Positions 49,922-61,308 of a stretch of 64,000 nucleotides of DNA are shown piece by piece; the stretch's first letter is position 1; every line of letters starts with the position of its first letter. Location of the stretch: the NCBI GenBank assembly GCA_019694835.1, contig JAIBBE010000083.1, positions 49,005 through 113,004 on the forward strand. The letters run 5' to 3'. The DNA is from Fimbriimonadaceae bacterium (GTDB taxonomy: Bacteria > Armatimonadota > Fimbriimonadia > Fimbriimonadales > Fimbriimonadaceae). The notes beneath the pieces are model-generated. The model saw only the letters and a program-made list of their open reading frames with translations, was not told the origin of the DNA and made no database searches. The translations under genes and the position numbers were made by a program.

Positions 49922-50007
49922 GCGCGGGTGGTGAAATTGGTAGACACGCTACCTTGAGGTGGTAGTGCTCACAAGGCGTGAAGGTTCGAGTCCTTTCCCG
50001 CGCACCA
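49922..50007 (+). tRNA. tRNA-Leu (anticodon GAG)
   Basis: The acceptor stem GCGCGGG / CCCGCGC (49997-50003) is perfect, followed by A and an encoded CCA. The anticodon stem CTACC / GGTAG encloses TTGAGGT, giving anticodon GAG for CUU/CUC. A long variable arm, as in class II tRNAs, and a TTCGAGT T-loop are present. It stands alone between hspR and the convergent yqeG-gtrA gene. Confidence 0.97.
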
Positions 50008-50034
50008 TGAATTCTGTTTCCTGAGCGTCGCCGA

Positions 50035-51129
50035 TCACGGCGACTTCTTTTTGAATGCCCACAGCCGCTGGCCGCTGAAGTTCCAGATCGCGACGACGGC
50101 GGCGGCGACGAAGGTGCCGACGATCCAGCTTCGACTCTCGCCGCCAGAGACGACGCGGTTCAGGCTCGAGGCGATGATGGTGTTGAGTCCGAGGCCAATG
50201 ACGCTCACGACAACGAACTTGCTGAGCTGCCGCCCGTACTCCTCCTTGCCGCGGATGTTGAAGGTCCACAGCCGATTCCAGATGAAACTGTTCAGAATCG
50301 CCAGGCTTGCCGTCGCGATCTTGAACACCGTGAACGCGACATCGTGCGCCTGATCCACCGTCACCTGCCCTTCCGGGGTCCACAAGCCCGCGACCCACCC
50401 GCCGACAACTTGGCTCAGGGGCTCGCTGCCGACAAACGCATTGAACATCAGAATCCGGTGCAGGCCCGCGTCGATTAAGAACGATGAGCCACCGACGATG
50501 CAGAACTTCGCGAACTGGCGGACGATGCGGCGATGGAAGATGCCTGTCTTCGGCACAATGGGTAGGTCGTCGTCTTCCAGAATCAGCGTCCGGTAGAGTC
50601 GCGACGCGATCATCCGCTCAGCGAAACGGTTGACCTTTGTCCCGACGAAGTCGCGCGAGGTCATCGGCTTCACCCAAATCGCCTCGATCCCGGCTCGGTT
50701 CGCGCCGAGCACGTCGGTGAAGAGCTGGTCGCCGATCATAACCGCTTCTTCCGGCTTGACCTTGAACTTCTCAAGCGCCTGGAAGTACATGGCGCGGCTC
50801 GGCTTGAATTTGCCCGTGAGATACTCGATGCCCATTTTCTCGCTGAGCCGCTTCAGGCGCTCGACGTTGCGGGTGTTGCTCAGGATGCAGAACTCGAGCC
50901 CAAGCGCACGCCCGGCCTCGATCCACGTCAGGGTCTCGGGTGGAAAGTCCTCGCTCCGCCACGGTAAGAGCGTGTTGTCGACATCGATGAGGATGAGCTT
51001 CTTGCCGATCGACTGGAGCTTGTCGAGTTCGATTTCGTAAAGCGAGTGGTAGGCCTCAACCGGGCAGACCTGTCGGAGCGGGCTGATCACTTCTCCGCGG
51101 GAGAATCGCCCGGATCGGAACGTCCTCAC
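50035..51129 (-). CDS. Fusion of YqeG-like HAD phosphatase and GtrA-like membrane domain
   Basis: Residues about 14-185 match the YqeG family (HAD IIIA, related to phosphatidylglycerophosphate phosphatase Gep4): LILIDVDNTLLPW with Asp49 and Asp51, LSNTRN, Lys in GKFKPS, and MIGDQLFTDVLGANRAGI. Residues about 203-362 are a GtrA-like domain of four membrane helices (FAKFCIVGGSSFLIDAGLH, LAILNSFIWNRLWTF, KFVVVSVIGLGLNTII, FVAAAVVAIWNFSGQRLWAF). GtrA proteins flip or assist polyprenyl-linked sugars. The fusion suggests a membrane-bound phosphatase acting on a lipid substrate. GTG start, 4-base overlap with mltG. Confidence 0.9.
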   Translation of the reverse strand: MRTFRSGRFSRGEVISPLRQVCPVEAYHSLYEIELDKLQSIGKKLILIDVDNTLLPWRSEDFPPETLTWIEAGRALGLEFCILSNTRNVERLKRLSEKMGIEYLTGKFKPSRAMYFQALEKFKVKPEEAVMIGDQLFTDVLGANRAGIEAIWVKPMTSRDFVGTKVNRFAERMIASRLYRTLILEDDDLPIVPKTGIFHRRIVRQFAKFCIVGGSSFLIDAGLHRILMFNAFVGSEPLSQVVGGWVAGLWTPEGQVTVDQAHDVAFTVFKIATASLAILNSFIWNRLWTFNIRGKEEYGRQLSKFVVVSVIGLGLNTIIASSLNRVVSGGESRSWIVGTFVAAAVVAIWNFSGQRLWAFKKKSP

Positions 51130-52127
51130 TTGACCGCCTTGAGCGCAGCCTTTCGCTTACGGATGTTCGCCAGATGCCCCGCGTAATCAGCGGAGAACAA
51201 ATGGGTGCGGTCGGGAAGGGCCACGTAATACAGGTACGGATTGGCCTTCGGCTTGGCCGCCGCTTCGATGCTTTTGTAACCAGGTGAGCCAATTGGCCCG
51301 GGGGGGAGGCCCGCGTGGAGGTACGTGTTGTAGGGCGATTCGACCGTCTTCACGACGCCCGGGCCGAGTTCCTTCCACTCTTGCAGGGCGTAGAGAACCG
51401 TGGCGTCGATTTGCAGCAACATGCCGATCTTGGCCCGGTTCTCGATCAGTCCCGCCACAATCGGTCGCTCGCGATCCTGCGCCACCTCGGCTTCGATGAG
51501 TGAGCCGATCGTGACCAGGCGGTCGAGGTTCTTGGGGGAGCCGAGGGGTTTCACGACTTTGGTTTCGAACGTGCGAAGCTGGCGGCGAATGGTCTCTTCG
51601 GCACCGAGCAAGGGAGGAAGATCGTAGGTATCAGGGAAAAGATACCCCTCCAAGCTGTCCTTGGGGAGCGGGAAATTGACTGAAGGCTGGAACTTGGTAG
51701 GCTCTTTGGTAAGGGCAATATACTCATCGGCCTTGCACACACCCTTATCCTCCAGGATCCTCGCCGTCCGCGCTATCCACCATCCCTCGGGCAGGCGGAC
51801 CATTTGCCTAACAGGTTTGCTAAGGGCATCCAGAACTTGATCCGGGGTCATTCCCGGGTTCAGTTGGTAGGTTCCGGTATCGATTCTTCGACTTTTCTTC
51901 GCCCACTTCGCCCAGTAGTTGAACGCGTCCGGGTTTCGGACCACGCTTCGCGTCTGTAGGTCACGCAGAACAGCCTGGAAGGATTCGCCCTTGGCATAGC
52001 GCACGTAGAAAGGCGGTCCAGCTGGCATTGGCTTCAGCTGGCCCTGAAGCCAGTTGAACGCAAGCAACCCTGCCAGAGCGGCAAGGGCAATCAGCACGGC
52101 GAGCGCGATCAGGACCTTTCGGCGCAT
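51126..52127 (-). CDS. mltG: Endolytic murein transglycosylase MltG
   Basis: MltG cuts nascent glycan strands at the inner membrane. An N-terminal membrane anchor (VLIALAVLIALAALAGLLAF) is followed by a LysM-like segment and the YceG catalytic domain: SLEGYLFPDTYDL, TIGSLIEAEV with the catalytic Glu, LLQIDATVLYAL and VESPYNTYLHAGLPPGPIG. Its 333 aa match the family. The stop overlaps the yqeG-gtrA GTG (GTGA). Many bacteria have mltG near YqgF (RuvX) instead, so the neighbour here is unusual. Confidence 0.95.
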   Translation of the reverse strand: MRRKVLIALAVLIALAALAGLLAFNWLQGQLKPMPAGPPFYVRYAKGESFQAVLRDLQTRSVVRNPDAFNYWAKWAKKSRRIDTGTYQLNPGMTPDQVLDALSKPVRQMVRLPEGWWIARTARILEDKGVCKADEYIALTKEPTKFQPSVNFPLPKDSLEGYLFPDTYDLPPLLGAEETIRRQLRTFETKVVKPLGSPKNLDRLVTIGSLIEAEVAQDRERPIVAGLIENRAKIGMLLQIDATVLYALQEWKELGPGVVKTVESPYNTYLHAGLPPGPIGSPGYKSIEAAAKPKANPYLYYVALPDRTHLFSADYAGHLANIRKRKAALKAVK

Positions 52128-52210
52128 GATTAGCCTCGACCCCTGACCGCTCTTCGCACCCGTGAATTATGCCCAGCCCCGGGCTGGAAGTGCCAGGCGC
52201 TGATGGGCCT

Positions 52211-52642
52211 TCAGCACTTCTGCGAATTCAGGACGAGGATCTCATTGAGTCGGTCGACTTGAAATCTCCTGCCCGAATACCGCGTTTGATCAGCGCCAAC
52301 ACCGGCGAGGATTCCGCACCCAGGGGGGATGCATCCGAAATAGCTCACGGACTGGACGCCACTTTCGGCACAGGCCTTCACGGCGGTCCAGGTTGCTTCG
52401 AGCGACGTGCCCTTGGAGACCACGAATCGAATGACTGCCGGGCCTCGGTAAACCTGCTTCAGATAGCCGGCCAGACTGGCTTGATCGTTGAAGTGCTTTG
52501 CTTTCGAAGAGCCCAATTGGACGCTGAACCTCGCGTTCTTTCCGTTTGAGCTGACCTTCAATTCCATGTTTTTCGACGCCTCTTGGGCGAATCCGATTCC
52601 CATGGCGAGACCAAGGACGACAGTAATAGCCGCTAGTTTCAT
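52211..52642 (-). CDS. Small secreted Cys-containing protein
   Basis: A signal peptide (MKLAAITVVLGLAMGIGFAQ) precedes about 120 residues with four Cys (VKACAES, YFGCIPPGC, NSQKC). VIRFVVSKGTSLEATWTAVKACAESGVQSV has the strand-helix pattern of ExbD/TolR periplasmic domains, but there is no membrane anchor or ExbB partner, so this is a weak similarity only. The ATG at 52642 has GGAGG 5 bases upstream. It lies alone downstream of a gap after metK, upstream of mltG on the same strand. Confidence 0.8.
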   Translation of the reverse strand: MKLAAITVVLGLAMGIGFAQEASKNMELKVSSNGKNARFSVQLGSSKAKHFNDQASLAGYLKQVYRGPAVIRFVVSKGTSLEATWTAVKACAESGVQSVSYFGCIPPGCGILAGVGADQTRYSGRRFQVDRLNEILVLNSQKC

Positions 52643-52832
52643 AGTTCCTCCGAACAATCCTTGATTGACAGAAGTGATTACAATTCAGCAGGCCCAGGGG
52701 TTCCCTCGATTAAGGGCGTTGCTGCAATGATGAAACGCAAGGCACCGCTGAGAAAGAGGCGCTTTCGACGAGGCGACCCGGTTTCCCGTCTGAGCCAAAG
52801 CGACTCCGACCGCCAGAATTCGCGCACCAATA

Positions 52833-52857
52833 GAGCCGAGCCGAAGCGGCCCGGCTC
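52833..52857 (-). terminator. Hairpin after metK
   Basis: On the minus strand GAGCCGGGCCG CTT CGGCTCGGCTC forms an 11-bp stem (one G-T pair), 13 bases after the metK stop codon. The T tract is poor (TATT), so it may be a weak terminator or an RNA stabiliser. The remaining 190 bases up to the upstream gene hold nothing clear. Confidence 0.65.
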
Positions 52858-52869
52858 CTCGGTGGTTAA

Positions 52870-54003
52870 TTACGACTTGAGGACTTCAGCATCCGTCGTG
52901 CGCTCCCAGGGGAACGACGGATTGCCGAAGTGACCGTTCTTGGCGGTCGGCAAATACCGGAAGTTCGCCAAGCCCAGGTGGTTCATAATGCCGCGCGGCG
53001 ACAGGTCGAAGTTTGCGCGCACTCTCTTATCGATTTCCTCGACAGGGATGGTTTCGGTGCCAAACGTATCGATGTTCAGCGAAACTGGCTGGGCCACACC
53101 GATCGCGTAGGCGAGGGCGACGACGCACTTGTCGGCAAGGCCAGCGGCGACGATGCACTTGGCAACGTGACGAGCCATGTAGGCCGCGCTGCGGTCGACC
53201 TTGGTCGGGTCCTTGCCGCTGAACGCGCCGCCACCGTGGGGGCACATGCCGCCGTACGTGTCGACGATGATTTTGCGTCCGGTCACGCCAGTGTCCGCCT
53301 GAGGACCGCCGATGACGAAGATGCCGGTCGGGTTGATGTGATAGTTGATCGGCCCATCCACGTATTGCTCGTACTCAGCGAGAACGGGGCTGATGATGTG
53401 CTCCATCACAACCGCCTTGATCGCGTCGTGACTCAGCGAGGGCGAATGCTGGGCCGAGACGACCACGGTGTCGATCTTCTTGGGGACGTTGCCGTCGTAG
53501 ATGACCGAAACCTGGCTCTTTACGTCTGGGCGAAGCCCGAGCGACGGATGCGCCTTACGAACCTTGGCCGAACGTCGCGTGAGCGCGTGGGCGATCGAGA
53601 TGGGCAAGGGCATCAACTCCGGCGTCTCGCGGGTCGCCATGCCAAACATCATGCCTTGGTCCCCGGCACCGCCGGTGTCGACGCCAACGGCAATGTCGGG
53701 CGATTGCTCTTGAATCGCGACCATGACGCCGCAAGTCGAGCCGTCGAATCCGAGTTCGGTATCGGTATAACCGACCTCGTTGATCGTGTTGCGCACGATG
53801 TCGGCGACTTCGATGTAGCCATCGACCGTGACCTCGCCCGCGACGACCGCGAGTCCGCGGGTGAGAAGCGTCTCGATTGCAACGCGCGCTTTGCTGTCCT
53901 GCTCCAAGCACGCATCGAGAAGGGCGTCAGAGATCTGATCGGCCAGCTTGTCCGGGTGCCCTTCGCTGACACTCTCCGACGTGAAAATCCATTGTTTTGC
54001 CAT
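52870..54003 (-). CDS. metK: S-adenosylmethionine synthetase
   Basis: MetK makes S-adenosylmethionine from ATP and methionine. The signatures FTSESVSEGHPDKLADQISD, GAGDQGMMFGMA, HINPTGIFVIGGP and GGGAFSGKDPTKVDRS (phosphate-binding) are all present. The length of 377 aa is normal. It follows murC-ddl by 57 bases on the same strand, too short for a SAM riboswitch, and shows no obvious Shine-Dalgarno sequence. It supplies the methyl donor for PrmC, while MetH upstream supplies methionine. Confidence 0.97.
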   Translation of the reverse strand: MAKQWIFTSESVSEGHPDKLADQISDALLDACLEQDSKARVAIETLLTRGLAVVAGEVTVDGYIEVADIVRNTINEVGYTDTELGFDGSTCGVMVAIQEQSPDIAVGVDTGGAGDQGMMFGMATRETPELMPLPISIAHALTRRSAKVRKAHPSLGLRPDVKSQVSVIYDGNVPKKIDTVVVSAQHSPSLSHDAIKAVVMEHIISPVLAEYEQYVDGPINYHINPTGIFVIGGPQADTGVTGRKIIVDTYGGMCPHGGGAFSGKDPTKVDRSAAYMARHVAKCIVAAGLADKCVVALAYAIGVAQPVSLNIDTFGTETIPVEEIDKRVRANFDLSPRGIMNHLGLANFRYLPTAKNGHFGNPSFPWERTTDAEVLKS

Positions 54004-54060
54004 GTTAGTTCGAATGGGAAGGATACCCCTTAGGGTTGTCGGCAGGGCCGCGCAGAAATC

Positions 54061-56946
<2,886 letters not shown>

Positions 56947-56953
56947 TGGTATA

Positions 56954-56959
56954 AGTATA
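56954..56959 (-). promoter_or_regulatory. Probable -10 box of murC-ddl (leaderless)
   Basis: On the minus strand TATACT ends 7 bases before the ATG at 56946, within the 27-base gap after the upstream lipoprotein gene. No Shine-Dalgarno sequence is present. Confidence 0.55.
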
Positions 56960-56973
56960 TTCTGGCGAGTCGC

Positions 56974-57741
56974 CTAGACCCGACCGAACTTCTTGAGCAC
57001 CTCGTCGGCTTCGTTCTTCACGCGGTCGGCTTCTTCGGGTTGACCGGCCCGCATGTAAAGCAGGATTGCCTTGCGATAGGCGTCGCGAATATGGGTCGGC
57101 TTGGCCATGAAGAACATCTTGCCTGCCTCGGTGCTCGGGTTCACGACGGTTCGCTGATGCGCAGCAATGGCGTCTTCGAGCAAGATGGCCAGTTCGGAAT
57201 CACTGCCTTTCCCTTCGCCAGCGGGAACGATTTCGAGCAGAACGGCGGGCAGGATGGGCGCGGCTTGCTCGTCTTTGGCGTCAAGGGTGGAGCGCGCCAA
57301 CTCGATGGCTCGGGGCACGTTGCCCAGATGAGCCTCGGCGAGAGCGAGTCGAAGCGTATCATTGATGCGTCGGTCTTCGGTTTTCGGCTTGAGAATGGCT
57401 TTCTCGTAGGCCACCTTGGCCTTGTCCCAGAGTTCTGCCGTCTTGAAGATGTCGCCATATTCCCAAGCTTGCTCATCCGGAATCTTGGCAACGTCGATTT
57501 CTTCGACGAGCTCAGCGGCATAGCGCTTGAGGAGTTCGGCCCGCTTCTTGCTCGTGATTTCGCCGACTTCGGCTCGATGTTCGAGCACTTGGTTCGCATA
57601 AGCGAGGTTGCGGCGCAGCACGGCCGCCTTCATAACGCCTCCCATCGCACCCGCATCGTTGGGATCGGGGAGGGTGCCGGTCTGACATCCGGCCAAAAGC
57701 AACCCCGCCGAGAGGACTCCGAAGATGCCTCGCGTTCGCAT
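56974..57741 (-). CDS. TPR-like lipoprotein
   Basis: The ATG at 57741 gives MRTRGIFGVLSAGLLLAGC, a lipoprotein signal with a good lipobox. The mature part (about 237 aa) is helical with TPR-like pairs: YGDIFKTAELWDKAKVAYEKAI, LALAEAHLGNVPRAIELARSTL, and AYRKAILLYMRAGQPEEADRV. It is probably a membrane-anchored scaffold facing the periplasm; no specific family is recognised. TACCAT lies 7 bases before this ATG, and the upstream Met at 57750 is less likely. The gene precedes murC-ddl on the same strand. Confidence 0.82.
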   Translation of the reverse strand: MRTRGIFGVLSAGLLLAGCQTGTLPDPNDAGAMGGVMKAAVLRRNLAYANQVLEHRAEVGEITSKKRAELLKRYAAELVEEIDVAKIPDEQAWEYGDIFKTAELWDKAKVAYEKAILKPKTEDRRINDTLRLALAEAHLGNVPRAIELARSTLDAKDEQAAPILPAVLLEIVPAGEGKGSDSELAILLEDAIAAHQRTVVNPSTEAGKMFFMAKPTHIRDAYRKAILLYMRAGQPEEADRVKNEADEVLKKFGRV

Positions 57742-57783
57742 TGGACCCATGGTACACCAGGAGCCTCGCGATGAGGCGGGACC

Positions 57784-58398
57784 CTACGCCCGATTGGCTT
57801 TGGCGGCGAGTTCTTGAGCGGCAGCCCACGCACGAGCAATGTCGGCGACGATCAGCGAATAGCCGCCGTCGTTGGTCGCGGATTGCTGACGCAGGACGTA
57901 AGCCGGATGCAGGGTCGCCATGGCCGTCTTGGCAAACTCGCAGGGGAAGTATTTTCCACGTTCCAGAGTAATTCGGAAGTCCTTCTTGATCAGGTTCTTC
58001 GCGCTCGGCGCACCGACGCACAGAATCACCTTAGGTGCGATTATCTGAAGCTGGGGAACGAGCCAGCGGCGACACGCTGAAACCTCGGCATCGGTCGGGG
58101 CTCGATTGACGGGCTTGCCGGTCGACCAGTCGCACGCGCGACACTTCACGGTGTTGCAGATATAGACGTTCTCGCGGGTCAAGCCGTTGGCGAGCAGAGC
58201 CTTGTCAAGCAACTGACCCGCCCGGCCTACGAACGGGCGCCCTGTCGCGTCTTCCTGGTCCCCTGGTCCCTCGCCGACGAGCACCAGCGGCGATTGCGGG
58301 TTGCCCTCGCCGAACACGACGTTGCGTCGCCGTTCGGAAAGCGGGCAATCCAGGCAACCGAGTGCCTCTGCCCGAAGGGCATCAAGCTCCAAAACCAC
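57784..58398 (-). CDS. Family 4 uracil-DNA glycosylase (Fe-S type)
   Basis: The enzyme excises uracil from DNA. VLVGEGPGDQEDATGRPFVGRAGQLLD contains the family 4 active-site motif (GEGPGxxED), and ATLHPAYVLR the second motif. Four Cys suited to a 4Fe-4S cluster are CLDC near the N-terminus and C in VKCRACDW/EVSACRRW. At 204 aa it is normal. The start is GTG. It lies 9 bases after the upstream secreted-protein gene, so it is probably cotranscribed. Confidence 0.93.
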   Translation of the reverse strand: MVLELDALRAEALGCLDCPLSERRRNVVFGEGNPQSPLVLVGEGPGDQEDATGRPFVGRAGQLLDKALLANGLTRENVYICNTVKCRACDWSTGKPVNRAPTDAEVSACRRWLVPQLQIIAPKVILCVGAPSAKNLIKKDFRITLERGKYFPCEFAKTAMATLHPAYVLRQQSATNDGGYSLIVADIARAWAAAQELAAKANRA

Positions 58399-58407
58399 AC
58401 GACGATC

Positions 58408-59007
58408 TTACTTGAGCATGCCGACCAAGAGGTCGTAGGCGGCTGGATCGAGAAGGATGTTGCGAACGAACATCTCCATCTTCTTGGCATCGCTCATCGT
58501 CTTGGGGTCGGCCGTTGGGTCGAACTGCTTGGGGTTGACGGTGTTGATGGCCGTCTTTCGCTGGCCGTCGTTGATGGCCCCCTCGAAGGCCTTCATGACA
58601 TTCGCGACATTCTCGTCAGCAATGGCCTTGCGCCTCATCGTGAACATACTGAAGGTCGCCCACGTTTCGTTGATGACCTCGCGACCCGGCACCTTGCCTT
58701 TGGTTTTTGCGTCCGTCAGCGCGCTGTCCACCTTCGGATTGAGTTTCATCAGGAAGTCGTATTCGATCTTTTCCTGTTCCCGAACCGACTGGCGGGCTTT
58801 CTCCATGACGGGGAGGAACTTGCCAAGCTGTTCCTTGGTGAGGACCAGGGGCAGGAGGTTGTTCATCAGGTCGAGCTGATGGACCTTTTTGAGGATTTCG
58901 TCGGCTTTCTTGGCGCGCTCATCGGCGGTAACTTGGCCGTAAGACGGGACCGAAAGCGCGAAGAGGAGCAAGGCGGTGAGGGCAAATGCGAAGTTGCGAA
59001 TATTCAT
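58408..59007 (-). CDS. Secreted helical protein of unknown function
   Basis: A signal peptide (MNIRNFAFALTALLLFALSVPSYG) precedes about 175 mostly helical, charged residues (LTKEQLGKFLPVMEKARQSVREQEK, FEGAINDGQRKTAINTVNPKQF). KADEILKKVHQLDLMNNLLPLVLTKEQ recalls Spy/CpxP-like helical periplasmic proteins (LTxxQ-type motif), but this is weak. AGGAT precedes the ATG by about 9 bases. It is followed by the uracil-DNA glycosylase gene. Confidence 0.78.
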   Translation of the reverse strand: MNIRNFAFALTALLLFALSVPSYGQVTADERAKKADEILKKVHQLDLMNNLLPLVLTKEQLGKFLPVMEKARQSVREQEKIEYDFLMKLNPKVDSALTDAKTKGKVPGREVINETWATFSMFTMRRKAIADENVANVMKAFEGAINDGQRKTAINTVNPKQFDPTADPKTMSDAKKMEMFVRNILLDPAAYDLLVGMLK

Positions 59008-59023
59008 TGGACCGATCCTGTCG

Positions 59024-59413
59024 CTATTCTGACGTTTTGGCGGGGTTCGATGCGGAGTCTTCCTGGTTTACCGACGCGGCGCGGGGGCGTTCGGTTACCT
59101 CTTGTTGAACGAGCAGGATCATCGCGGCGGCCCCCAGAACCTGCATGTGAACGAAGAACAGCCCCAAGAAGATCACTACCGGCCAGGCCCAAAGGGCAAG
59201 TCGGTCTTTTTCGACGCCACCCACCGCGGACAGCGCCCAGAGCCCAGCAAAAAGGACAACCGCCGACCCGAGAATGCCCAGCGAACCGAGCACCACCTTG
59301 GTCGGTCGGGGCAACGCCGCCAGCCGATCACGGAGTCGATCGGACCGACCGCGCAACCAGATGCCATAACCGACCCAGGCAAGAAAGCAAACCGCGCCCT
59401 GCGCCCAAATCAC
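59024..59413 (-). CDS. Small membrane protein, three TM segments
   Basis: Hydrophobic helices lie at about 3-20 (AQGAVCFLAWVGYGIWL), 40-62 (VVLGSLGILGSAVVLFAGLWAL) and 75-100 (WAWPVVIFLGLFFVHMQVLGAAAMILLV), with a polar tail. No family is recognised. It starts with GTG in a GTGA overlap with the M24 peptidase stop codon, so it is coupled to that gene. It may be a membrane partner of neighbouring products; function unknown. Confidence 0.75.
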   Translation of the reverse strand: MIWAQGAVCFLAWVGYGIWLRGRSDRLRDRLAALPRPTKVVLGSLGILGSAVVLFAGLWALSAVGGVEKDRLALWAWPVVIFLGLFFVHMQVLGAAAMILLVQQEVTERPRAASVNQEDSASNPAKTSE

Positions 59414-60519
59414 AGGACTTCGAGAATTTCGGCGGGCGGGTCGACGTTGAAGCTGGCGTGGCCGCCTTCGGTCACCGTAACGATGTTCTCGATGCGCACG
59501 CCCAACCGGCCAGGCAGATAGATGCCCGGCTCGATGCTGAAGCAGTTCCCCGCCGCCAGCGGCTCCGCGTTGCCTTCGACGATGTAAGGCTCCTCATGGA
59601 TGCGCATGCCGAGGCCGTGGCCGGTTCGGTGGATGAAAAACTCGCCATACCCAGCGTCGTTGATGACCTTGCGCGCCGCGCGGTCGACCTCTTGGGCTTC
59701 GACGCCGGGTGCGATCTTCCGACGGGCCGCCATGTGGGCTTCGTAGACCGTGCGATAGACCTTTTTCGCCTCATCGCTGGCCTTGCCGCAGCAGACCGTG
59801 CGCGTGATGTCGCTTTGATAGCCGCCGACCTGACAGCCGAAGTCCATCACCACCACATCGCCTTCTTGAATTACGGTGTCGTCGCTGGCATGGTGGGGTT
59901 CGGCTCCGTTAGCCCCAGCCGCGATAATGGCGAAGGTCGGGATGCCACCCAACCGCTGCATTTCGGAGTAGAGCACGCGCTCCAATTCGAGTTCAGTGAC
60001 GCCGGGCCTCAGCGCTTCGAGAGCTTTGGGCAAGGCCTGGTCGGCAATCGCCCCGGCACGATACAGCAACGCAAGCTCGTCCTCGTCCTTGCTACGCATG
60101 AGCCGCGAGACGATGCGCTGGCCGGGGCGGAAGAGGGCGGCAGGAAGCGCGTCTTGCATGGCCAGGAGCAGCGCCGAGGGCATGTCGTCATCAACCGCGA
60201 TCACAGCCGAGCGCAGGTTCCAGTCGTCGACGAGTTCATGGAGCAGAGCGATCGGATCTTCGCCATCGCGCCAAGAGCGAATATCGGTGATACCGGCCCG
60301 GGTTGCTTGCGATACGGTCAGCCCTGGACAAATGAGGCGAATCTTCCCGGTCTGGCTTATGGCGAGGGCCAAAAAACGTTCCGCTCCGCTTTCGTGCAGG
60401 CCGTGGAGGTAGCCGAGGGTCACTGCCGAGTTGGCGAGGAAGACATCGACCCCGTCGATCACCAATTCCCGCGCAAGTCGCTCGATTCGCACGTCGGTTT
60501 GGGGTGTCGCTGTTGTCAT
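59410..60519 (-). CDS. M24 family Xaa-Pro-type aminopeptidase
   Basis: The creatinase/prolidase fold is shown by an N-terminal domain (VDVFLANSAVTLGYLHGLH) and a pita-bread catalytic domain: VVMDFGCQVGGYQSDITRT (two metal-binding Asp), HRTGHGLGMRIHEEPYI (His and Glu), FSIEPGIYLPGRLGVRIENIVTV (last Glu). It cleaves X-Pro bonds in peptides. The ATG at 60519 is chosen over 60570, because TATACT ends 6 bases upstream and the family starts near here. At 369 aa it is normal. It is divergent from the DUF6544-type gene. Confidence 0.92.
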   Translation of the reverse strand: MTTATPQTDVRIERLARELVIDGVDVFLANSAVTLGYLHGLHESGAERFLALAISQTGKIRLICPGLTVSQATRAGITDIRSWRDGEDPIALLHELVDDWNLRSAVIAVDDDMPSALLLAMQDALPAALFRPGQRIVSRLMRSKDEDELALLYRAGAIADQALPKALEALRPGVTELELERVLYSEMQRLGGIPTFAIIAAGANGAEPHHASDDTVIQEGDVVVMDFGCQVGGYQSDITRTVCCGKASDEAKKVYRTVYEAHMAARRKIAPGVEAQEVDRAARKVINDAGYGEFFIHRTGHGLGMRIHEEPYIVEGNAEPLAAGNCFSIEPGIYLPGRLGVRIENIVTVTEGGHASFNVDPPAEILEVL

Positions 60520-60525
60520 GTCCCT

Positions 60526-60531
60526 AGTATA
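60526..60531 (-). promoter_or_regulatory. Probable -10 box of the M24 peptidase gene (leaderless)
   Basis: On the minus strand TATACT ends 6 bases before the ATG at 60519. The box lies in the 49-base divergent gap and no Shine-Dalgarno sequence is seen. Confidence 0.55.
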
Positions 60532-60568
60532 GTCAGGGAGCAGGTCGCGGTACGCTGATTGTGCTCCC

Positions 60569-61297
60569 ATGAAACGTCTCCGACTCGACGACCTCTGGAC
60601 CCAACATTGTCAAATAGAGACTGTGGATCCAAGCGGCCTGCCGGAGCCGGTCAGGCGGTATGTTGCCCATGCGTGTCCCACGCCAATCCTAAAAGTTGGA
60701 GCGGTTCGGCTCCGAATGACGGGCGAGATGAAGCTAAAGACCTGGTGCCCCTTCACCGCCGAACAAGTCATTCATGCGAAGCGGGGCATGATCTGGGAGG
60801 CTCGGACCAAGATGGCAGGCCTGCCCGTATCCGGTTTCGACCGGATCGTCGATGACGAGGGTGCGATGTGCTGGAAGATTCTCGGCCTCGTTCCGATCAT
60901 CCGGGCTGAGGGGAAGGACGTCACTCGATCGGCTGCGGGCCGCATGTTCGGCGAATTGACTTGGCTGCCCTCCGCTCTGCTGGAGACGGGGGTGACGTGG
61001 CAAGCGCTGGCGGAAGACCGGATTCGTGCCGTCTCGAAAGTTGCTGGAATCGACGTTGCCCTTGACCTCGAAATCGACCCCGCAGGACGTGTGCTTTCGG
61101 CATCTTCTGACCGTTGGGGCAATCCGGATGGCGCGTATTCAATGGGGCGATTCGGCGTGATCGTCGAGGACGAAGCGACCTTCGGTGGATTCACGATTCC
61201 CAGCAAGATCCGCGCGGGTTGGCGCTATGGCAGCGAGGCGTTCGAATCCCAAGGGGTGTTTTTCAAGGCGAACATTCTCGAAGCAGAGTTTCGTTGA
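60569..61297 (+). CDS. DUF6544/DUF6920-type protein
   Basis: The sequence LPEPVRRYVAHACPTPI, VRLRMTGEMKLKTWCPFTAEQVI, GFDRIVDDEGAMCWKILGLVPIIRAEGKDVTRSAAGRMFGELTWLPSALL matches a family of about 240 aa now called DUF6544 or DUF6920, of unknown function and often with a LolA-like fold. No signal peptide is present. The C-terminal half has the beta-strands expected (FGGFTIPSKIRAGWRYGS). It is a single gene between the divergent M24 peptidase and convergent cmk. Confidence 0.85.
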   Translation: MKRLRLDDLWTQHCQIETVDPSGLPEPVRRYVAHACPTPILKVGAVRLRMTGEMKLKTWCPFTAEQVIHAKRGMIWEARTKMAGLPVSGFDRIVDDEGAMCWKILGLVPIIRAEGKDVTRSAAGRMFGELTWLPSALLETGVTWQALAEDRIRAVSKVAGIDVALDLEIDPAGRVLSASSDRWGNPDGAYSMGRFGVIVEDEATFGGFTIPSKIRAGWRYGSEAFESQGVFFKANILEAEFR

Positions 61298-61308
61298 AAG
61301 TCGGTTGG

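Noticed and set aside
52661..52933. Plus-strand frame of 90 aa
   Set aside because: Low-complexity Arg/Ser sequence, overlaps the metK end and its hairpin, no start signals.
58294..60558. Plus-strand open frame of 754 codons
   Set aside because: It lies antisense to four genes with clear families (glycosylase, secreted protein, membrane protein, M24 peptidase). It is a shadow of GC-biased codons.
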